Of a DNA stretch of 64,000 bases, positions 11,093 to 20,560 are shown in pieces. This DNA is from Desulfomicrobium escambiense DSM 10707 (GTDB lineage: Bacteria; Desulfobacterota; Desulfovibrionia; Desulfovibrionales; Desulfomicrobiaceae): contig NZ_AUAR01000007.1 in the NCBI RefSeq assembly GCF_000428825.1, forward strand, positions 1-64,000, in the 5' to 3' direction. Position 1 is the first letter of the stretch; each line of letters opens with the position of its first letter. The translations under genes and the position numbers were made by a program. A model generated the notes under the pieces. It was given only the letters and a program-made list of their open reading frames with translations. It did no database searches and had not been told where the DNA came from.

Positions 11093-11290
11093 ATGATCAC
11101 CGTACGCATCGAACCCGAGAACCGGGAATTCACCATGGACCGTCCAGGCACGGTCGCCCAGCTTCTGCTCAAGGTCGGCCGCAAGCCCGGCCGCGCCCTC
11201 GTCATCCGCGACGGAGGCCTGCTCACACACGACCTGAACCTCAAGGACGGCGACCACATCACCGTGCGCGACGTCGGGTCCAGGGGGTAG
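11093..11290 (+). CDS. ThiS/MoaD/TtuB-like beta-grasp protein without a GG tail
   Basis: A 65-residue protein beginning MITVRIEPENREF, with beta-grasp sulfur-carrier features: GTVAQLLLKVG and ALVIRDGGLLTHDLNLKDGD. Such carriers are thiocarboxylated on a C-terminal Gly-Gly and deliver sulfur. Here the end is DVGSRG, a single terminal glycine. The gene ends 2 nt before the TtuA-like thiolase, the genuine partner type for a TtuB-like carrier. No Shine-Dalgarno sequence is evident; an upstream in-frame ATG at 11027 adds residues that do not look like the family. The preceding gap contains an imperfect GC hairpin (10976-11004) without a T tract. Confidence 0.7.
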   Translation: MITVRIEPENREFTMDRPGTVAQLLLKVGRKPGRALVIRDGGLLTHDLNLKDGDHITVRDVGSRG

Positions 11291-11292
11291 CC

Positions 11293-12204
11293 ATGAAGTG
11301 CAAACGCTGCCACGTCCCGGCCGTCGTCGCCCTGCCCAGCCACCACACGGCCTTCTGCAGGGAGTGCTTCCTGGTCTTCGCCCGCCGTCTGGTGGAGCGG
11401 GCCATCAAGGAGCACGACATGTTCACCTTCGAGGACCGCATCCTCATCGCCATCTCCGGCGGCAAGGACTCCCTGGCCCTGTCCTGGATGCTGCAGGATC
11501 TGGGCTACAACATCGAAGGGCTGCACATCGACCTGGGCATCCCCGAGTCATCGCCCATCGCCCGCGGCTACACCGAACGCTTCTGCGAAAAGCACGGCAT
11601 CCGGCTGCACGTCATCGAAACGGCCTCCATGGGCCTGGCCATGTGCGACGTGAAGAAGCGCGTGAAGCGCCCCATCTGCTCGGTCTGCGGCCAGACCAAG
11701 CGCTACCTTTTCAACCGCTTCGCCATGGACAACGGCTTCACGGCCCTGGCCACGGGCCACAACCTCGACGACGAGACCTCGCGCCTCTTCGCCAATGTCA
11801 TGCGCTGGGACGTGGAGTACCTGAGTGACCAGGGCCCGGTCATGCCGGCCGAGGGCGGCTTCGCCAAGAAGGTCAAGCCCCTCTTCCGCATGTCCGAGTT
11901 CGAGACGGCCAACCTCTGCTTCCTGGCCGGCATCGACTACGGCTACGCCCCCTGCCCCTACAGCTCCAAGGCCAGCTTCCCCATCTACAAGAAGCTCCTC
12001 TCGGACCTGGAGGACATCCAGCCAGGCCGCAAGATCCGCTTCTACGACGGCTTCCTCAAGGATGGCCGCCCCGGCTTCGCCCCCCGCGGCGAAACCTCCG
12101 TCGCCATCCAGCCCTGCACGACCTGCGGCTACCCCACCTCAGCCGGGGAATGCGGCTTCTGCAGGCTGAAAGCGATGATGAACGAGGGGAAAGAGGAAGG
12201 TTAG
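11293..12204 (+). CDS. TtuA/Ncs6-like PP-loop tRNA 2-thiolation protein
   Basis: A 303-residue adenylating sulfurtransferase of the TtuA/Ncs6 (CTU1) group. Visible parts: N-terminal zinc finger CKRCH...CREC (residues 3-28), PP-loop ISGGKDS near 55, central cysteines ICSVCGQ near 130 and PCPYSSKA near 220 (in TtuA the central Cys residues hold an Fe-S cluster), and a C-terminal finger CTTCGYPT...CGFC. The enzyme adenylates a tRNA uridine and replaces oxygen with sulfur. The gene starts 2 nt after the beta-grasp gene, so carrier and enzyme are one unit. Which uridine is modified cannot be read from sequence. Confidence 0.88.
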   Translation: MKCKRCHVPAVVALPSHHTAFCRECFLVFARRLVERAIKEHDMFTFEDRILIAISGGKDSLALSWMLQDLGYNIEGLHIDLGIPESSPIARGYTERFCEKHGIRLHVIETASMGLAMCDVKKRVKRPICSVCGQTKRYLFNRFAMDNGFTALATGHNLDDETSRLFANVMRWDVEYLSDQGPVMPAEGGFAKKVKPLFRMSEFETANLCFLAGIDYGYAPCPYSSKASFPIYKKLLSDLEDIQPGRKIRFYDGFLKDGRPGFAPRGETSVAIQPCTTCGYPTSAGECGFCRLKAMMNEGKEEG

Positions 12205-12265
12205 AGGCGGCGAGATAGGCGGCACTGTCGGTTGTTTGCGGAGAGTCCCAGGCATCGGGACGCAC

Positions 12266-13273
12266 TCACCGGCAGACTGTCGTGTTCCGACCGCATTTCT
12301 TGGCGGCGTACATGTTCTGGTCGGCGCGGTCCACGAAGTCCGAAATGGACTCGCCCGGGACGTAGCTGGTCACGCCCAGGCTGATGGTCACGTGGGCCTC
12401 GGTCCCGGGACGGGGGAAGAAGGCGTGCTCGTGGAAGGAGCAGCGGATGCGCTCGGCCACGCGCGCCGCCTCTTCGCGGTTGGTGGCCGGCAGGACGATG
12501 ATGAACTCCTCGCCGCCGTAGCGGTAGGCGGAGTCCGAATCGCGGATGAGCTTCTGGATGACGCGGCCCAGCTCCGAGAGGACCGAGTCGCCGCAGAGGT
12601 GCCCGTAGGAGTCGTTGTATTCCTTGAAATGGTCGATATCGAGCACGCACAGGGACAGCGGGCTGTCGTAGCGCATGGCCCGCTCCACCTCGGCCTGGAC
12701 CTGGCGGAAGAAGTGCCGGGCGTTGTAGAGGCCCGTCAACTCGTCGGTCAGGCTCAGTTCGCGGTAGCGCATCTCGCTGCGCCGCAGGTCATCCTCGATG
12801 CGCTTGCGGGTCAGGATCTCCTGCCTGAGCTCCTGGGTGCGGCGCTGGACCTCCTCTTCGAGGTGTTCGCGGTACAGGCGGTTCTCCTGCCGCAGACGCC
12901 GCTTCTCCAGGGCCTTTTCCACGGCGTGCATGACCAGTTCGAGGTTGATGAAGGGCTTGACCAGAAAGTCCCACGCGCCGCGCCGCAGGGCCTCGATGAC
13001 GTCGTCCAGGGAGCCGACGCCGGAGATGACGATCATGGCCGTCTCCTCGTCCCGGGAGGTGATGTGCCTGAGGATGTCGAGACCGGACACGTCCGGGAGC
13101 TTCAGGTCGAGGAGGACCAGGTCGGGCAGTTCCGTGTTGTAGAGATCCAGGGCGCCGGCCCCGTTCTCGGCCGTGACGACATCGTGCCCACGGTCGCGGA
13201 GATAGTCCCCGAGAAGTTCGAGGAGGGTGAGTTCGTCATCGACGAGCAGGATGCGTGCGGAATGTGACGTCAT
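12266..13273 (-). CDS. Response regulator diguanylate cyclase (REC-coiled coil-GGDEF)
   Basis: A 335-residue cytoplasmic protein. Residues 1-125 are a receiver domain (ILLVDDE; phosphoacceptor Asp in LVLLDLKLPD near 55; KPF near 107). A charged coiled coil follows (about 125-165), then a GGDEF domain with active site YGGEEF near 255. An inhibitory I-site RDSD lies five residues before it, so c-di-GMP feedback is expected. It should make c-di-GMP on phosphorylation, a plausible input to exopolysaccharide production nearby. No kinase gene adjoins it. Start at 13273 has only a weak ribosome site. Confidence 0.93.
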   Translation of the reverse strand: MTSHSARILLVDDELTLLELLGDYLRDRGHDVVTAENGAGALDLYNTELPDLVLLDLKLPDVSGLDILRHITSRDEETAMIVISGVGSLDDVIEALRRGAWDFLVKPFINLELVMHAVEKALEKRRLRQENRLYREHLEEEVQRRTQELRQEILTRKRIEDDLRRSEMRYRELSLTDELTGLYNARHFFRQVQAEVERAMRYDSPLSLCVLDIDHFKEYNDSYGHLCGDSVLSELGRVIQKLIRDSDSAYRYGGEEFIIVLPATNREEAARVAERIRCSFHEHAFFPRPGTEAHVTISLGVTSYVPGESISDFVDRADQNMYAAKKCGRNTTVCR

Positions 13274-13426
13274 GCTCTGGCCAGGGTTGAATTCATGTTT
13301 ACATTGCCTTCATACCCCCGGAACGCGGCCGGGCACAAGCATCTTTTTGATCCGGGTATGTCTTTTCCGTCCCGCGTGTTACGGACACCGGGGCCATGAA
13401 TCGGCAAAAACCTGCCCAAACGGACA

Positions 13427-13455
13427 TTGACATCGATTTAATCAATAACTACCAA
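13427..13455 (+). promoter_or_regulatory. Candidate sigma70 promoter for the selenoprotein gene
   Basis: A perfect -35 TTGACA (13427-13432) and a weak -10 TACCAA (13450-13455) with a 17-nt spacer, 25 nt before the start codon. Only the -35 is a strong match. Confidence 0.4.
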
Positions 13456-13479
13456 CGATCCCACACAAAGGAGGATTCC

Positions 13480-13785
13480 ATGTTTGAACTGACCAAGGCT
13501 GCCAAAGAGCAGCTCGACATGCACTTCGCCGGCAAGGAAGTGTCCCCGATCCGGGTCTACATGGCGGCTGGCTGAGGCGGGCCTCGCCTGGCGCTTGCTC
13601 TGGATGAGCAAAAAGACAACGACGTGGTTCACGTAATCGACGGATACACCTTTCTGATTGAAACCAACCTGATGAGCGAAGCTCAGCCCATCTCCGTGGA
13701 ATTCCACCCGCACATGGGCTTCAACATCAAGTCGAACATGAAGGCGAGCTCCTCCGGGTGCTCTTCCTGCACTTCCTGCGGCTAG
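13480..13785 (+). CDS. HesB/IscA-like selenoprotein with in-frame UGA (Sec32)
   Basis: Reading from ATG 13480 (AGGAGG 5-6 nt upstream) gives RVYMAAG, a TGA at 13573-13575, then GGPRLALALDEQKDNDV and on to a cysteine-rich end CSSCTSCG and TAG at 13783. Total 101 residues with codon 32 UGA. Sequence on both sides is one continuous HesB/IscA-type fold, in which the position after AAG is normally the first cluster-ligand cysteine, so UGA replaces Cys. HesB-like selenoproteins are a known family in deltaproteobacteria. A GC-rich stem-loop follows the UGA. The terminator downstream is in the same direction. Function is probably redox or Fe-S related; the exact role is unknown. Standard gene callers would truncate or miss it. 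Confidence 0.92.
13573..13598 (+). promoter_or_regulatory. UGA-Sec codon and candidate bacterial SECIS hairpin
   Basis: Immediately after the UGA, GCGGGC (13577-13582) can pair with GCTTGC (13593-13598) using two G-U pairs around a ten-base loop; a competing GCC/GGC stem is possible. Bacterial SECIS elements occupy this position. Pairing was judged by eye. Confidence 0.55.
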
Positions 13786-13807
13786 ACTGCAGCAGCTTGA
13801 AACGCAC

Positions 13808-13838
13808 GGGGGCCGTCCGCGAGGATGGCCCTTTTGCG
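13808..13838 (+). terminator. Rho-independent terminator after the selenoprotein gene
   Basis: GGGCCGTCC (13810-13818) pairs imperfectly with GGATGGCCC (13823-13831) around GCGA and is followed by TTTT. Confidence 0.8.
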
Positions 13839-13896
13839 TTGGAAGCTCCGGCCGCAGCGGCGCCGCAACTTTTTTGCGGACAGGTGAAAAAAGCCT

Positions 13897-13923
13897 TTGA
13901 CAGCGACGGGCTGCGTCTATAGA
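13897..13923 (+). promoter_or_regulatory. Promoter of the tRNA-Val/tRNA-Asp operon
   Basis: Perfect TTGACA at 13897-13902 with TATAGA at 13918-13923; the spacer is 15 nt, slightly short. The tRNA begins 24 nt later. Confidence 0.55.
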
Positions 13924-13947
13924 GACAGTTTCTCGTTGGACGGGACA

Positions 13948-14023
13948 GGGCGGTTAGCTCAGCTGGGAGAGCGTCGGCCTTACAAGCCGAATGTCATAGG
14001 TTCGATCCCTGTACCGCCCACCA
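13948..14023 (+). tRNA. tRNA-Val (anticodon UAC)
   Basis: A 76-nt cloverleaf. Acceptor GGGCGGT pairs with ACCGCCC, discriminator A, encoded CCA at 14021-14023. Anticodon loop CTTACAA gives TAC. The T arm contains GGTTCGATCC. Confidence 0.97.
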
Positions 14024-14035
14024 AGAAGACCATGC

Positions 14036-14112
<77 letters not shown>

Positions 14113-14123
14113 TTAGAAAGTAA

Positions 14124-14155
14124 GGGATTTCAGCTGAACGCTGAAATCCCTTTTT
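14124..14155 (+). terminator. Rho-independent terminator of the tRNA operon
   Basis: GGGATTTCAGC pairs perfectly with GCTGAAATCCC around TGAAC and is followed by TTTTT (14151-14155). Confidence 0.93.
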
Positions 14156-14177
14156 CTTTTGCGGGCAGTGCTACGAG

Positions 14178-14297
14178 TTAAGCCACAACCACCTGCCGCC
14201 TCTTCGCGCCCGACTCCTTTTCCTGCACGTTTTCAATACGAGCGACGACGCGATCTGCCTCGACTGTCAGATTTTTCGACAGCAATTTAGCCAGAAT
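14178..14297 (-). other. Coding-like 39-codon remnant next to tRNA-Asp
   Basis: On the reverse strand an open frame bounded by stops ends at TAA 14178-14180 and reads as a charged helical tail, including LTVEADRVVARIENVQEK and SGAKRRQVVVA. It has no clear start and lies between a tRNA terminator and a PEP-CTERM gene. It could be the end of an eroded mobile-element gene, since tRNA 3' ends are common integration sites, but no att repeat was seen. Not assignable to a family. Confidence 0.2.
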
Positions 14298-15077
14298 TTA
14301 CATTCCGAGCTTCGATGCGCTTCGACGTACCAAGCCGATGCCAGCCAGCCCGATCCCCACGAGAAGCATGGTTGTCGGTTCGGGGACGGCGTTGTTCGTA
14401 CCCAGATCGCCTTCAAGCCGGAACGCCACATCTCCCCCCCTGAACCCTATAACAGACAAGTCCTGCCACCCGGTTCCGTAGCTGAATCCCCCACCGGGAT
14501 TGATGAAAAGGGCCGCTTCTTCGTTCGTCGTATCAGAGGGTTGACGTCCATATTGGCCATATGAACCAAAATTCATTTCCGGCCAGAACACGAGCCACCA
14601 ATGGCCCGCAGCCACATTCACGTCGGTGCTCAGGTTCAAGGTAACATTGGACAAATAGCCGTCCGCGCCGGTTGAAAGGGCAATCTGCGCATCGTCAGGT
14701 GCGATGGAGAGATTCCACGTTCCGGCAGCCGGGGGAATGCCGGCGGGAAGGCCGGCGGCGTCTGCGTAAATGGCGAAATTGAGCGATGTGGCGAGTTCCA
14801 AGGACGAGAATCCGTTCCATCCGCTTCCGGGAATGAATATCGTACTGATATCCCACGGAACGGTGTTGACGAAATCGTCGGCAATGTAGCTACTGAATGT
14901 TGTAAAATCTTGGAATTCCTGATCAACGTAAGCATTCGTGTCCGAGGTGCTTAATGGCTGGTCCCAGAGCACGCTCGCCCGCGCCGGACTGGTTCCCAGC
15001 ATTGAGAAGATCAACACGGCACTGCATATCACTTTGGTTAGGTGCAGAAAAATCTGTGTGATGAGTCGCGACCGCAT
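14298..15077 (-). CDS. PEP-CTERM protein 1, exported exosortase substrate
   Basis: A 259-residue secreted protein with an N-terminal signal segment (hydrophobic VICSAVLIFSMLGTSPARA, cleavage probably after ARA) and a C-terminal sorting signal: VPEPTTMLLVGIGLAGIGL followed by a basic tail. The exosortase should cut near PEP. The middle is a Ser/Asn/Gly-rich beta-type domain without a recognised enzyme motif. Start at 15077 (MRSRLITQIF) is fixed by AGGAGG about 8 nt upstream; the frame continues further upstream without meaning. It is transcribed on the same strand as prsR just upstream but has its own sigma54 promoter. Confidence 0.9.
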   Translation of the reverse strand: MRSRLITQIFLHLTKVICSAVLIFSMLGTSPARASVLWDQPLSTSDTNAYVDQEFQDFTTFSSYIADDFVNTVPWDISTIFIPGSGWNGFSSLELATSLNFAIYADAAGLPAGIPPAAGTWNLSIAPDDAQIALSTGADGYLSNVTLNLSTDVNVAAGHWWLVFWPEMNFGSYGQYGRQPSDTTNEEAALFINPGGGFSYGTGWQDLSVIGFRGGDVAFRLEGDLGTNNAVPEPTTMLLVGIGLAGIGLVRRSASKLGM

Positions 15078-15138
15078 GGGATGATCCTCCTTTGATTTTT
15101 TGCAATGGTGAAGATCGAAACCGATCCACATTCGCCCA

Positions 15139-15154
15139 TGCAATCTTGGTTCCA
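15139..15154 (-). promoter_or_regulatory. Sigma54 (-24/-12) promoter for PEP-CTERM gene 1
   Basis: The reverse strand reads TGGAAC-CAAGA-TTGCA, with the invariant GG and GC 10 nt apart. It lies about 60 nt before the start codon. Confidence 0.75.
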
Positions 15155-15281
15155 TCCTCTCAGCCCGGACTCTGGTGTATGGAATCCCGATACGTGAACG
15201 ACAGCACATCGCGGAGACCGGCCAGGTTGCCTGGCCTAGTCGGTCCCTGCGCATTTGGCGGCCCAACCTGTCGAAAAATTT

Positions 15282-15298
15282 CGAAAGAATCGCCGACA
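15282..15298 (-). promoter_or_regulatory. Candidate PrsR-binding box upstream of PEP-CTERM gene 1
   Basis: The reverse strand reads TGTCGGCGATTCTTTCG, about 130 bp upstream of the sigma54 promoter. It shares 12 of 17 positions with the box at 63477-63493. An adjacent inverted repeat GTCTGA-N7-TCAGAC lies at 15303-15321. Confidence 0.45.
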
Positions 15299-15332
15299 TA
15301 CAGTCTGACAATTTATCAGACACGGACGGTCC

Positions 15333-16709
<1,377 letters not shown>

Positions 16710-16783
16710 GGCATCCCTCGATTCCTGCTAGGAGAACACTCTCACCCAGGTGCGCACGCCCATCGAACGCCGGCTCCCAGCCT

Positions 16784-16824
16784 GTCCACACCGTCCATAT
16801 GGTCCATTTCGTCCATCCAGTCCA
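16784..16824. repeat. Degenerate 9-nt periodic array, GTCCA-N4 (reverse TGGAC-N4), five copies
   Basis: GTCCA recurs at 16784, 16793, 16802, 16811 and 16820 in the 129-nt gap between prsK and prsR. Same unit and copy number as the array in aas (10019-10059), on the opposite strand. Confidence 0.75.
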
Positions 16825-16838
16825 CTCGATACTCCCCC

Positions 16839-18890
16839 TCACGCCTCCGCCCCCGGCAGCCAGACCGTGAACTCGGCCCCCTCCCCAACCGTGCTCCTGA
16901 CCTCGATGCGGCCGCCGTGGGCCGAAACGATCTGCTTGCACTGGTAGAGCCCGATGCCCATGCCCTTGGCCTTGGTGGACTTGAAGGGCTCGAAAAGCGC
17001 GGTTCTGATGAACTCCGGGTCGATGCCGCCGCCCTGATCCGAGACGCGCACGAAGGGCTCCGGGCCGTCCCCGGTTGTGACCGTGACCGGCCGGCCGTCG
17101 GGGGAGGCCTCCAGGGCGTTGAGGCAGAGGTTCAGGATGACCTTGCCCATCTCCTCGGCGTCGACCATGGCCACGGCGTCCTCGCCCCCGAAGTCCAGCC
17201 GCTCCTGGTGCAGCAGCCGCGTCGACTCCCTGGCCAACGTCAGCAGGCCGACTGGCGCGCGCTTCAGAGTCTGGCGGTCGGGCAGCCCTTTGAGCTGGGA
17301 AATCAGAATCTTCATCTTGCCCACGGTGCTGCCCAGGGAGTCCACCAAATCCCGCTGGAAATCGGGGTTGCCGATGAACTTGCGCGCGTTCTCTGCCATG
17401 AGGGACAGCGTGTAGACGTGGTTCTTCAGGTCGTGCAGCACGAAGGCCGAAACCCGCCCCATGATCTCCATCTCCCGCGAGCGCGCCAACTGCTCCGTGA
17501 GACGCATGTTCAGGAGGGCCGAGGAGATGTGCCGGGCCATGGTGTCCATGAGCTCGAAGTCCTCCTCGTCGTATTCCTCGCTCTCATTGATGGCCGGCCC
17601 CAGAAGCACGAAACCGTCGAGGCCGTCGTCACGGAAGATGGGGATGGCGAACCGCGCGGCCTTCAACCACGGGGAGGGGTCGTTCACGTCCGCGGTGCGG
17701 ACCACGCTGCGGCGGGTGCGCAACGCCGCCGCCAAGTGCGAACCCTCGTCGAAACCACCCTCCTGCGGGTCCGTTTCCACGAGGCTGACGGGCACGTAGG
17801 TGCGGCTGCCGTGGTCCAGCAGGAACAGGGCCGCCCCGACGATGCCGAAGGTCTCGCAGCAGGCCGACAAGGCCGCTTGATGGAGTTCGGTCTGGCTGCG
17901 GGCCGAGATGAGCCTGTCCGTGAACTGCACCCACTGGATGCGGTAGTCATACTTCTCCCCGTAGAAGTGCAGCTGGAGAAAAAGTCGGACCCTTCGCCTG
18001 ACCGTGTCCGAGAGGAAGAGCATGAGCAGGCCGATGCCGGCGGCGAAGCAGACGCCGAGGAGCACGGCACGTCCCAACTCGTCCCCGAAGACCCGAGCCC
18101 CCTCGCCCGCGAAACCCAGGACGACCAGGTACAGTCCCGCCGTGACGAGGGCCACGGACTTGAAGGCCATGCGCCGGGAAAAGCTGATCCTGACTTCCGG
18201 CCCGCGCCGCGCGTCCGAAAACCACATCATGCCCACACCCGCAAGCACCGCCAGGGAACGCAACCAGGCGAGGCGCATGTCGAGGGAGCGGTACAGCACG
18301 CCCTGACTGTAATAGAGGATAAGGGCCACCAACACGCAGACGCCACCCAGCAGCACGAACTTGATCTTCCAGCGCCGGAAGTGCGTCGCGCCGGCCATGG
18401 TCCCTTCGATGTTGAAGAGCGCGGCCATGCAGCACAGGACGAAGGCGATGCAGAAATGGAACGTCCCGGGAAGCAGGAAGAGCAGGCGCTCACTCGCGAA
18501 ATCAGGGGCGTAGTAGGCCCCCCGGAAAGCGAGGAACGCGCTCCAGGGCAACAAAAGGCCAGAGAGCAGAACCAGCAGGCGCTGCATCCGCGGCAGTCGT
18601 TCGCCTTCGTACTCCCTGGCGAAAAACGCCGTGAACAGCACCCACGTCGGCCCCAACGCGCCTTCGATCACGAGGCCGGCCGCACGCCACGCCCGCACCC
18701 GCTCCGGGTCGAACATGCAGGCCAGGTCCACCGTTTCGAGGCCAGCGAGCAGGATCAGCGCCACGGCCCAAACCGCAGACGCGCGGGTGCGCGTGCCGTC
18801 GAACACGCCTGCGGCCAGGCGGGAGGCAAAGGCCAGGGCCGCAATGATGGCGGCCGCGGGGGCCAGGGCGAAAAGAAGATGGCTGTTCAT
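16839..18890 (-). CDS. prsK: PrsK: PEP-CTERM-system membrane histidine kinase
   Basis: A 683-residue sensor kinase. The N-terminal 300 residues contain about nine hydrophobic segments (for example LLFALAPAAAIIAALAFASR), followed by a GAF-like region (about 340-470) and a kinase core with the H-box FVLHDLKNHVYTLSLMAENA near 485 and ATP-binding motifs VILNLCLNALEA, DQGGGI and GMGIGLYQCKQI. This is the PrsK architecture of XrtA systems; it should phosphorylate PrsR. The stimulus is unknown. It starts at ATG 18890, four bases after the EpsI stop, so it is translationally coupled. Confidence 0.94.
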   Translation of the reverse strand: MNSHLLFALAPAAAIIAALAFASRLAAGVFDGTRTRASAVWAVALILLAGLETVDLACMFDPERVRAWRAAGLVIEGALGPTWVLFTAFFAREYEGERLPRMQRLLVLLSGLLLPWSAFLAFRGAYYAPDFASERLLFLLPGTFHFCIAFVLCCMAALFNIEGTMAGATHFRRWKIKFVLLGGVCVLVALILYYSQGVLYRSLDMRLAWLRSLAVLAGVGMMWFSDARRGPEVRISFSRRMAFKSVALVTAGLYLVVLGFAGEGARVFGDELGRAVLLGVCFAAGIGLLMLFLSDTVRRRVRLFLQLHFYGEKYDYRIQWVQFTDRLISARSQTELHQAALSACCETFGIVGAALFLLDHGSRTYVPVSLVETDPQEGGFDEGSHLAAALRTRRSVVRTADVNDPSPWLKAARFAIPIFRDDGLDGFVLLGPAINESEEYDEEDFELMDTMARHISSALLNMRLTEQLARSREMEIMGRVSAFVLHDLKNHVYTLSLMAENARKFIGNPDFQRDLVDSLGSTVGKMKILISQLKGLPDRQTLKRAPVGLLTLARESTRLLHQERLDFGGEDAVAMVDAEEMGKVILNLCLNALEASPDGRPVTVTTGDGPEPFVRVSDQGGGIDPEFIRTALFEPFKSTKAKGMGIGLYQCKQIVSAHGGRIEVRSTVGEGAEFTVWLPGAEA

Positions 18891-18894
18891 ACGG

Positions 18895-19527
18895 CTACGA
18901 TGGCAGATACTCCCGTATCAGCGGATAGAACTCTTTCAGGAACGCCTCGACGACCTGCTCTGCCCGCTCCGTGTCCTCTTGGGCCGTCATGGATATGCGC
19001 ATGAAGCTCTGATCGCGACGACGGTGAAGGACGGACCCCGTGATCTCGGCAAGCTTCAGGGAATATTCGTCGGATATGGTCCGACCGCGCATAAAGAACC
19101 AGTAATAGATGACCTCACGGGTCGCCCCCATGGCGTAGACAGCCTTGACCAGGTTCACAGCCTCGCCGCCGAGGTTCATGGTGGTGCGCTCCGAGGAGAT
19201 TTCCGTCCACCCCCCCCCGGCCACGCAGTGCTTGGGGGAATGGATGCGGCCCGAGGCGGCGCCACCGTCGAAATAGCTCAGGTACATGTCCACCACGGCG
19301 CCGTCCGGACGAGCATAACGCCTGGAGAGATATTCCGTGGGCATGAGGACCTTCATGACCTTTTCGCTCAAGGAAGACTGCCCCACCATTTTCCAGCCGG
19401 AGTGCGAAGGGGGAAAGTCCCCGAAGGGCCTGGCCAGGGGCACCACCAGGTCGCTGTGCAGGTGCATGTACAGCCCGGCCCCGGCCAGCAGGGCGATGAG
19501 CACGGCGATGCGGATGGACGTGTTCAT
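18895..19527 (-). CDS. epsI: EpsI family exosortase-associated protein
   Basis: A 210-residue protein of the EpsI family (DUF3485): one N-terminal membrane or signal segment (IRIAVLIALLAGAGLYMHL), then an outer domain with GWKMVGQ, SYFDGGAASGRIHSPKHCV and YYWFFMRGR. In many XrtA systems this domain is fused to the exosortase; here it is a separate gene whose ATG overlaps the exosortase stop by 4 nt. The ATG at 19527 has AGGAGG 5 nt upstream and is preferred over an upstream GTG at 19533. Biochemical role not established. Confidence 0.92.
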   Translation of the reverse strand: MNTSIRIAVLIALLAGAGLYMHLHSDLVVPLARPFGDFPPSHSGWKMVGQSSLSEKVMKVLMPTEYLSRRYARPDGAVVDMYLSYFDGGAASGRIHSPKHCVAGGGWTEISSERTTMNLGGEAVNLVKAVYAMGATREVIYYWFFMRGRTISDEYSLKLAEITGSVLHRRRDQSFMRISMTAQEDTERAEQVVEAFLKEFYPLIREYLPS

Positions 19528-20357
19528 GGCCACCTCCTGAGAACGGCCCCCAGGGCCATGAACATGACGACGGCCCCGGCGAAGACGAAAAGTCCGGCAA
19601 ACTCATGGAAAAAGCCCTCCGCAGCGGCGGCCCCGAAATATTGCGCCAGAATGCCCGTGGCGATGACCCGCAGGCAGTTGGAAAAGACCGCGATGGGCAG
19701 GGTGGACGCGACGAGGATGACCCGGTCCCTGGTCCTGGAGTGCAGCACCATGGCGTACGCCACGCCCAGGGCCAGGAGGGACATGATGGAGCGCAGGCCG
19801 CTGCAGGCGTCGGCCACCTCCAGGGTGACGTTTGGGAACATGAGGATGTTGCCCTCCTGCCAGACGACGACACCCAGGAACTTGAGGGCCAGGACGGACA
19901 CCTTGGTCACGAAGAGCTTCAGGGGAAAGGCGGCCGCGTCGTACAGGATGTACGGCAGGGGAACCATGAGCAGCAGATAGGCGATCGGGACGAGCAGCGC
20001 GCGGAAGACCTCCCACCCCAGGAGGTAGAGCGTGGACCCGGCGATGACGACGACCAGGGAGGCCCGCATGGTGTAGTACTCCGTCGCCAGCCAGCCGAGC
20101 AGGAGAATGACGAGGCCGGCGACGACCACGGCCAGGCCCGCGGCGCAGGGGCGGACTTTCGCGGCCAGGAGATCCTCCCGGCGCATGTACGCGAGATAGG
20201 CCGAGACGAAAGGCACGAGGAATCCGTGGGAATAGTTCTCATCCTTGGCCCATTGCTTGACCATGGGCACGATGACAGGCCAGTACACGGCTCCGAGGGT
20301 TCCCAGCAGCAGAGCCGCCCCAAACAACACAAGCCTTCGATCCTGCAATTTTTCCAC
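19524..20357 (-). CDS. xrtA: Exosortase (XrtA type), transmembrane cysteine transpeptidase
   Basis: A 277-residue protein with about eight membrane helices and the exosortase catalytic set: Cys in DACSGLRSIMS (near 184), Arg in NCLRVIATG (near 229) and His in FFHEFAGLFVF (near 251). It removes the C-terminal PEP-CTERM helix from exported proteins and probably transfers them to an envelope acceptor. The start is assigned to GTG 20357, which has GAGG 8 nt upstream; the frame extends to 20459 without plausible sequence. First gene of the operon exosortase-epsI-prsK-prsR. XrtA is inferred from the PrsK/PrsR/PrsT context. Confidence 0.94.
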   Translation of the reverse strand: MEKLQDRRLVLFGAALLLGTLGAVYWPVIVPMVKQWAKDENYSHGFLVPFVSAYLAYMRREDLLAAKVRPCAAGLAVVVAGLVILLLGWLATEYYTMRASLVVVIAGSTLYLLGWEVFRALLVPIAYLLLMVPLPYILYDAAAFPLKLFVTKVSVLALKFLGVVVWQEGNILMFPNVTLEVADACSGLRSIMSLLALGVAYAMVLHSRTRDRVILVASTLPIAVFSNCLRVIATGILAQYFGAAAAEGFFHEFAGLFVFAGAVVMFMALGAVLRRWP

Positions 20358-20508
20358 GCAATTCACCTCATTATCCAATTTCTCGAGAAAATACACCCGA
20401 ACGTGGACATTGTAAAAAGAGACGTGGAAAACGAAATCTCCGAAAATGCAGTCAGCCAATTTTTCATGTACGCGGAACGAGAAGAGCCGTATGCTCTTTG
20501 CATTCTGT

Positions 20509-20524
20509 CGGTGTTAAAGATGCT
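20509..20524 (+). promoter_or_regulatory. Candidate sigma54 promoter for the VanZ-like gene
   Basis: CGGTGT-TAAAG-ATGCT keeps GG and GC ten nucleotides apart and lies 37 nt before the start codon. A partial PrsR-box match, TGTAA-N7-CG, is at 20411-20424 in the same divergent region. Weaker than the PEP-CTERM promoters. Confidence 0.4.
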
Positions 20525-20560
20525 TTTTCCCGATTTATTCCTCCGGTGGAGGACAAGCCC

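Noticed and set aside
13480-13575. A 31-residue peptide gene ending at TGA 13573
   Set aside because: Conserved HesB-like sequence continues without a break after the TGA; read-through with selenocysteine explains both parts.
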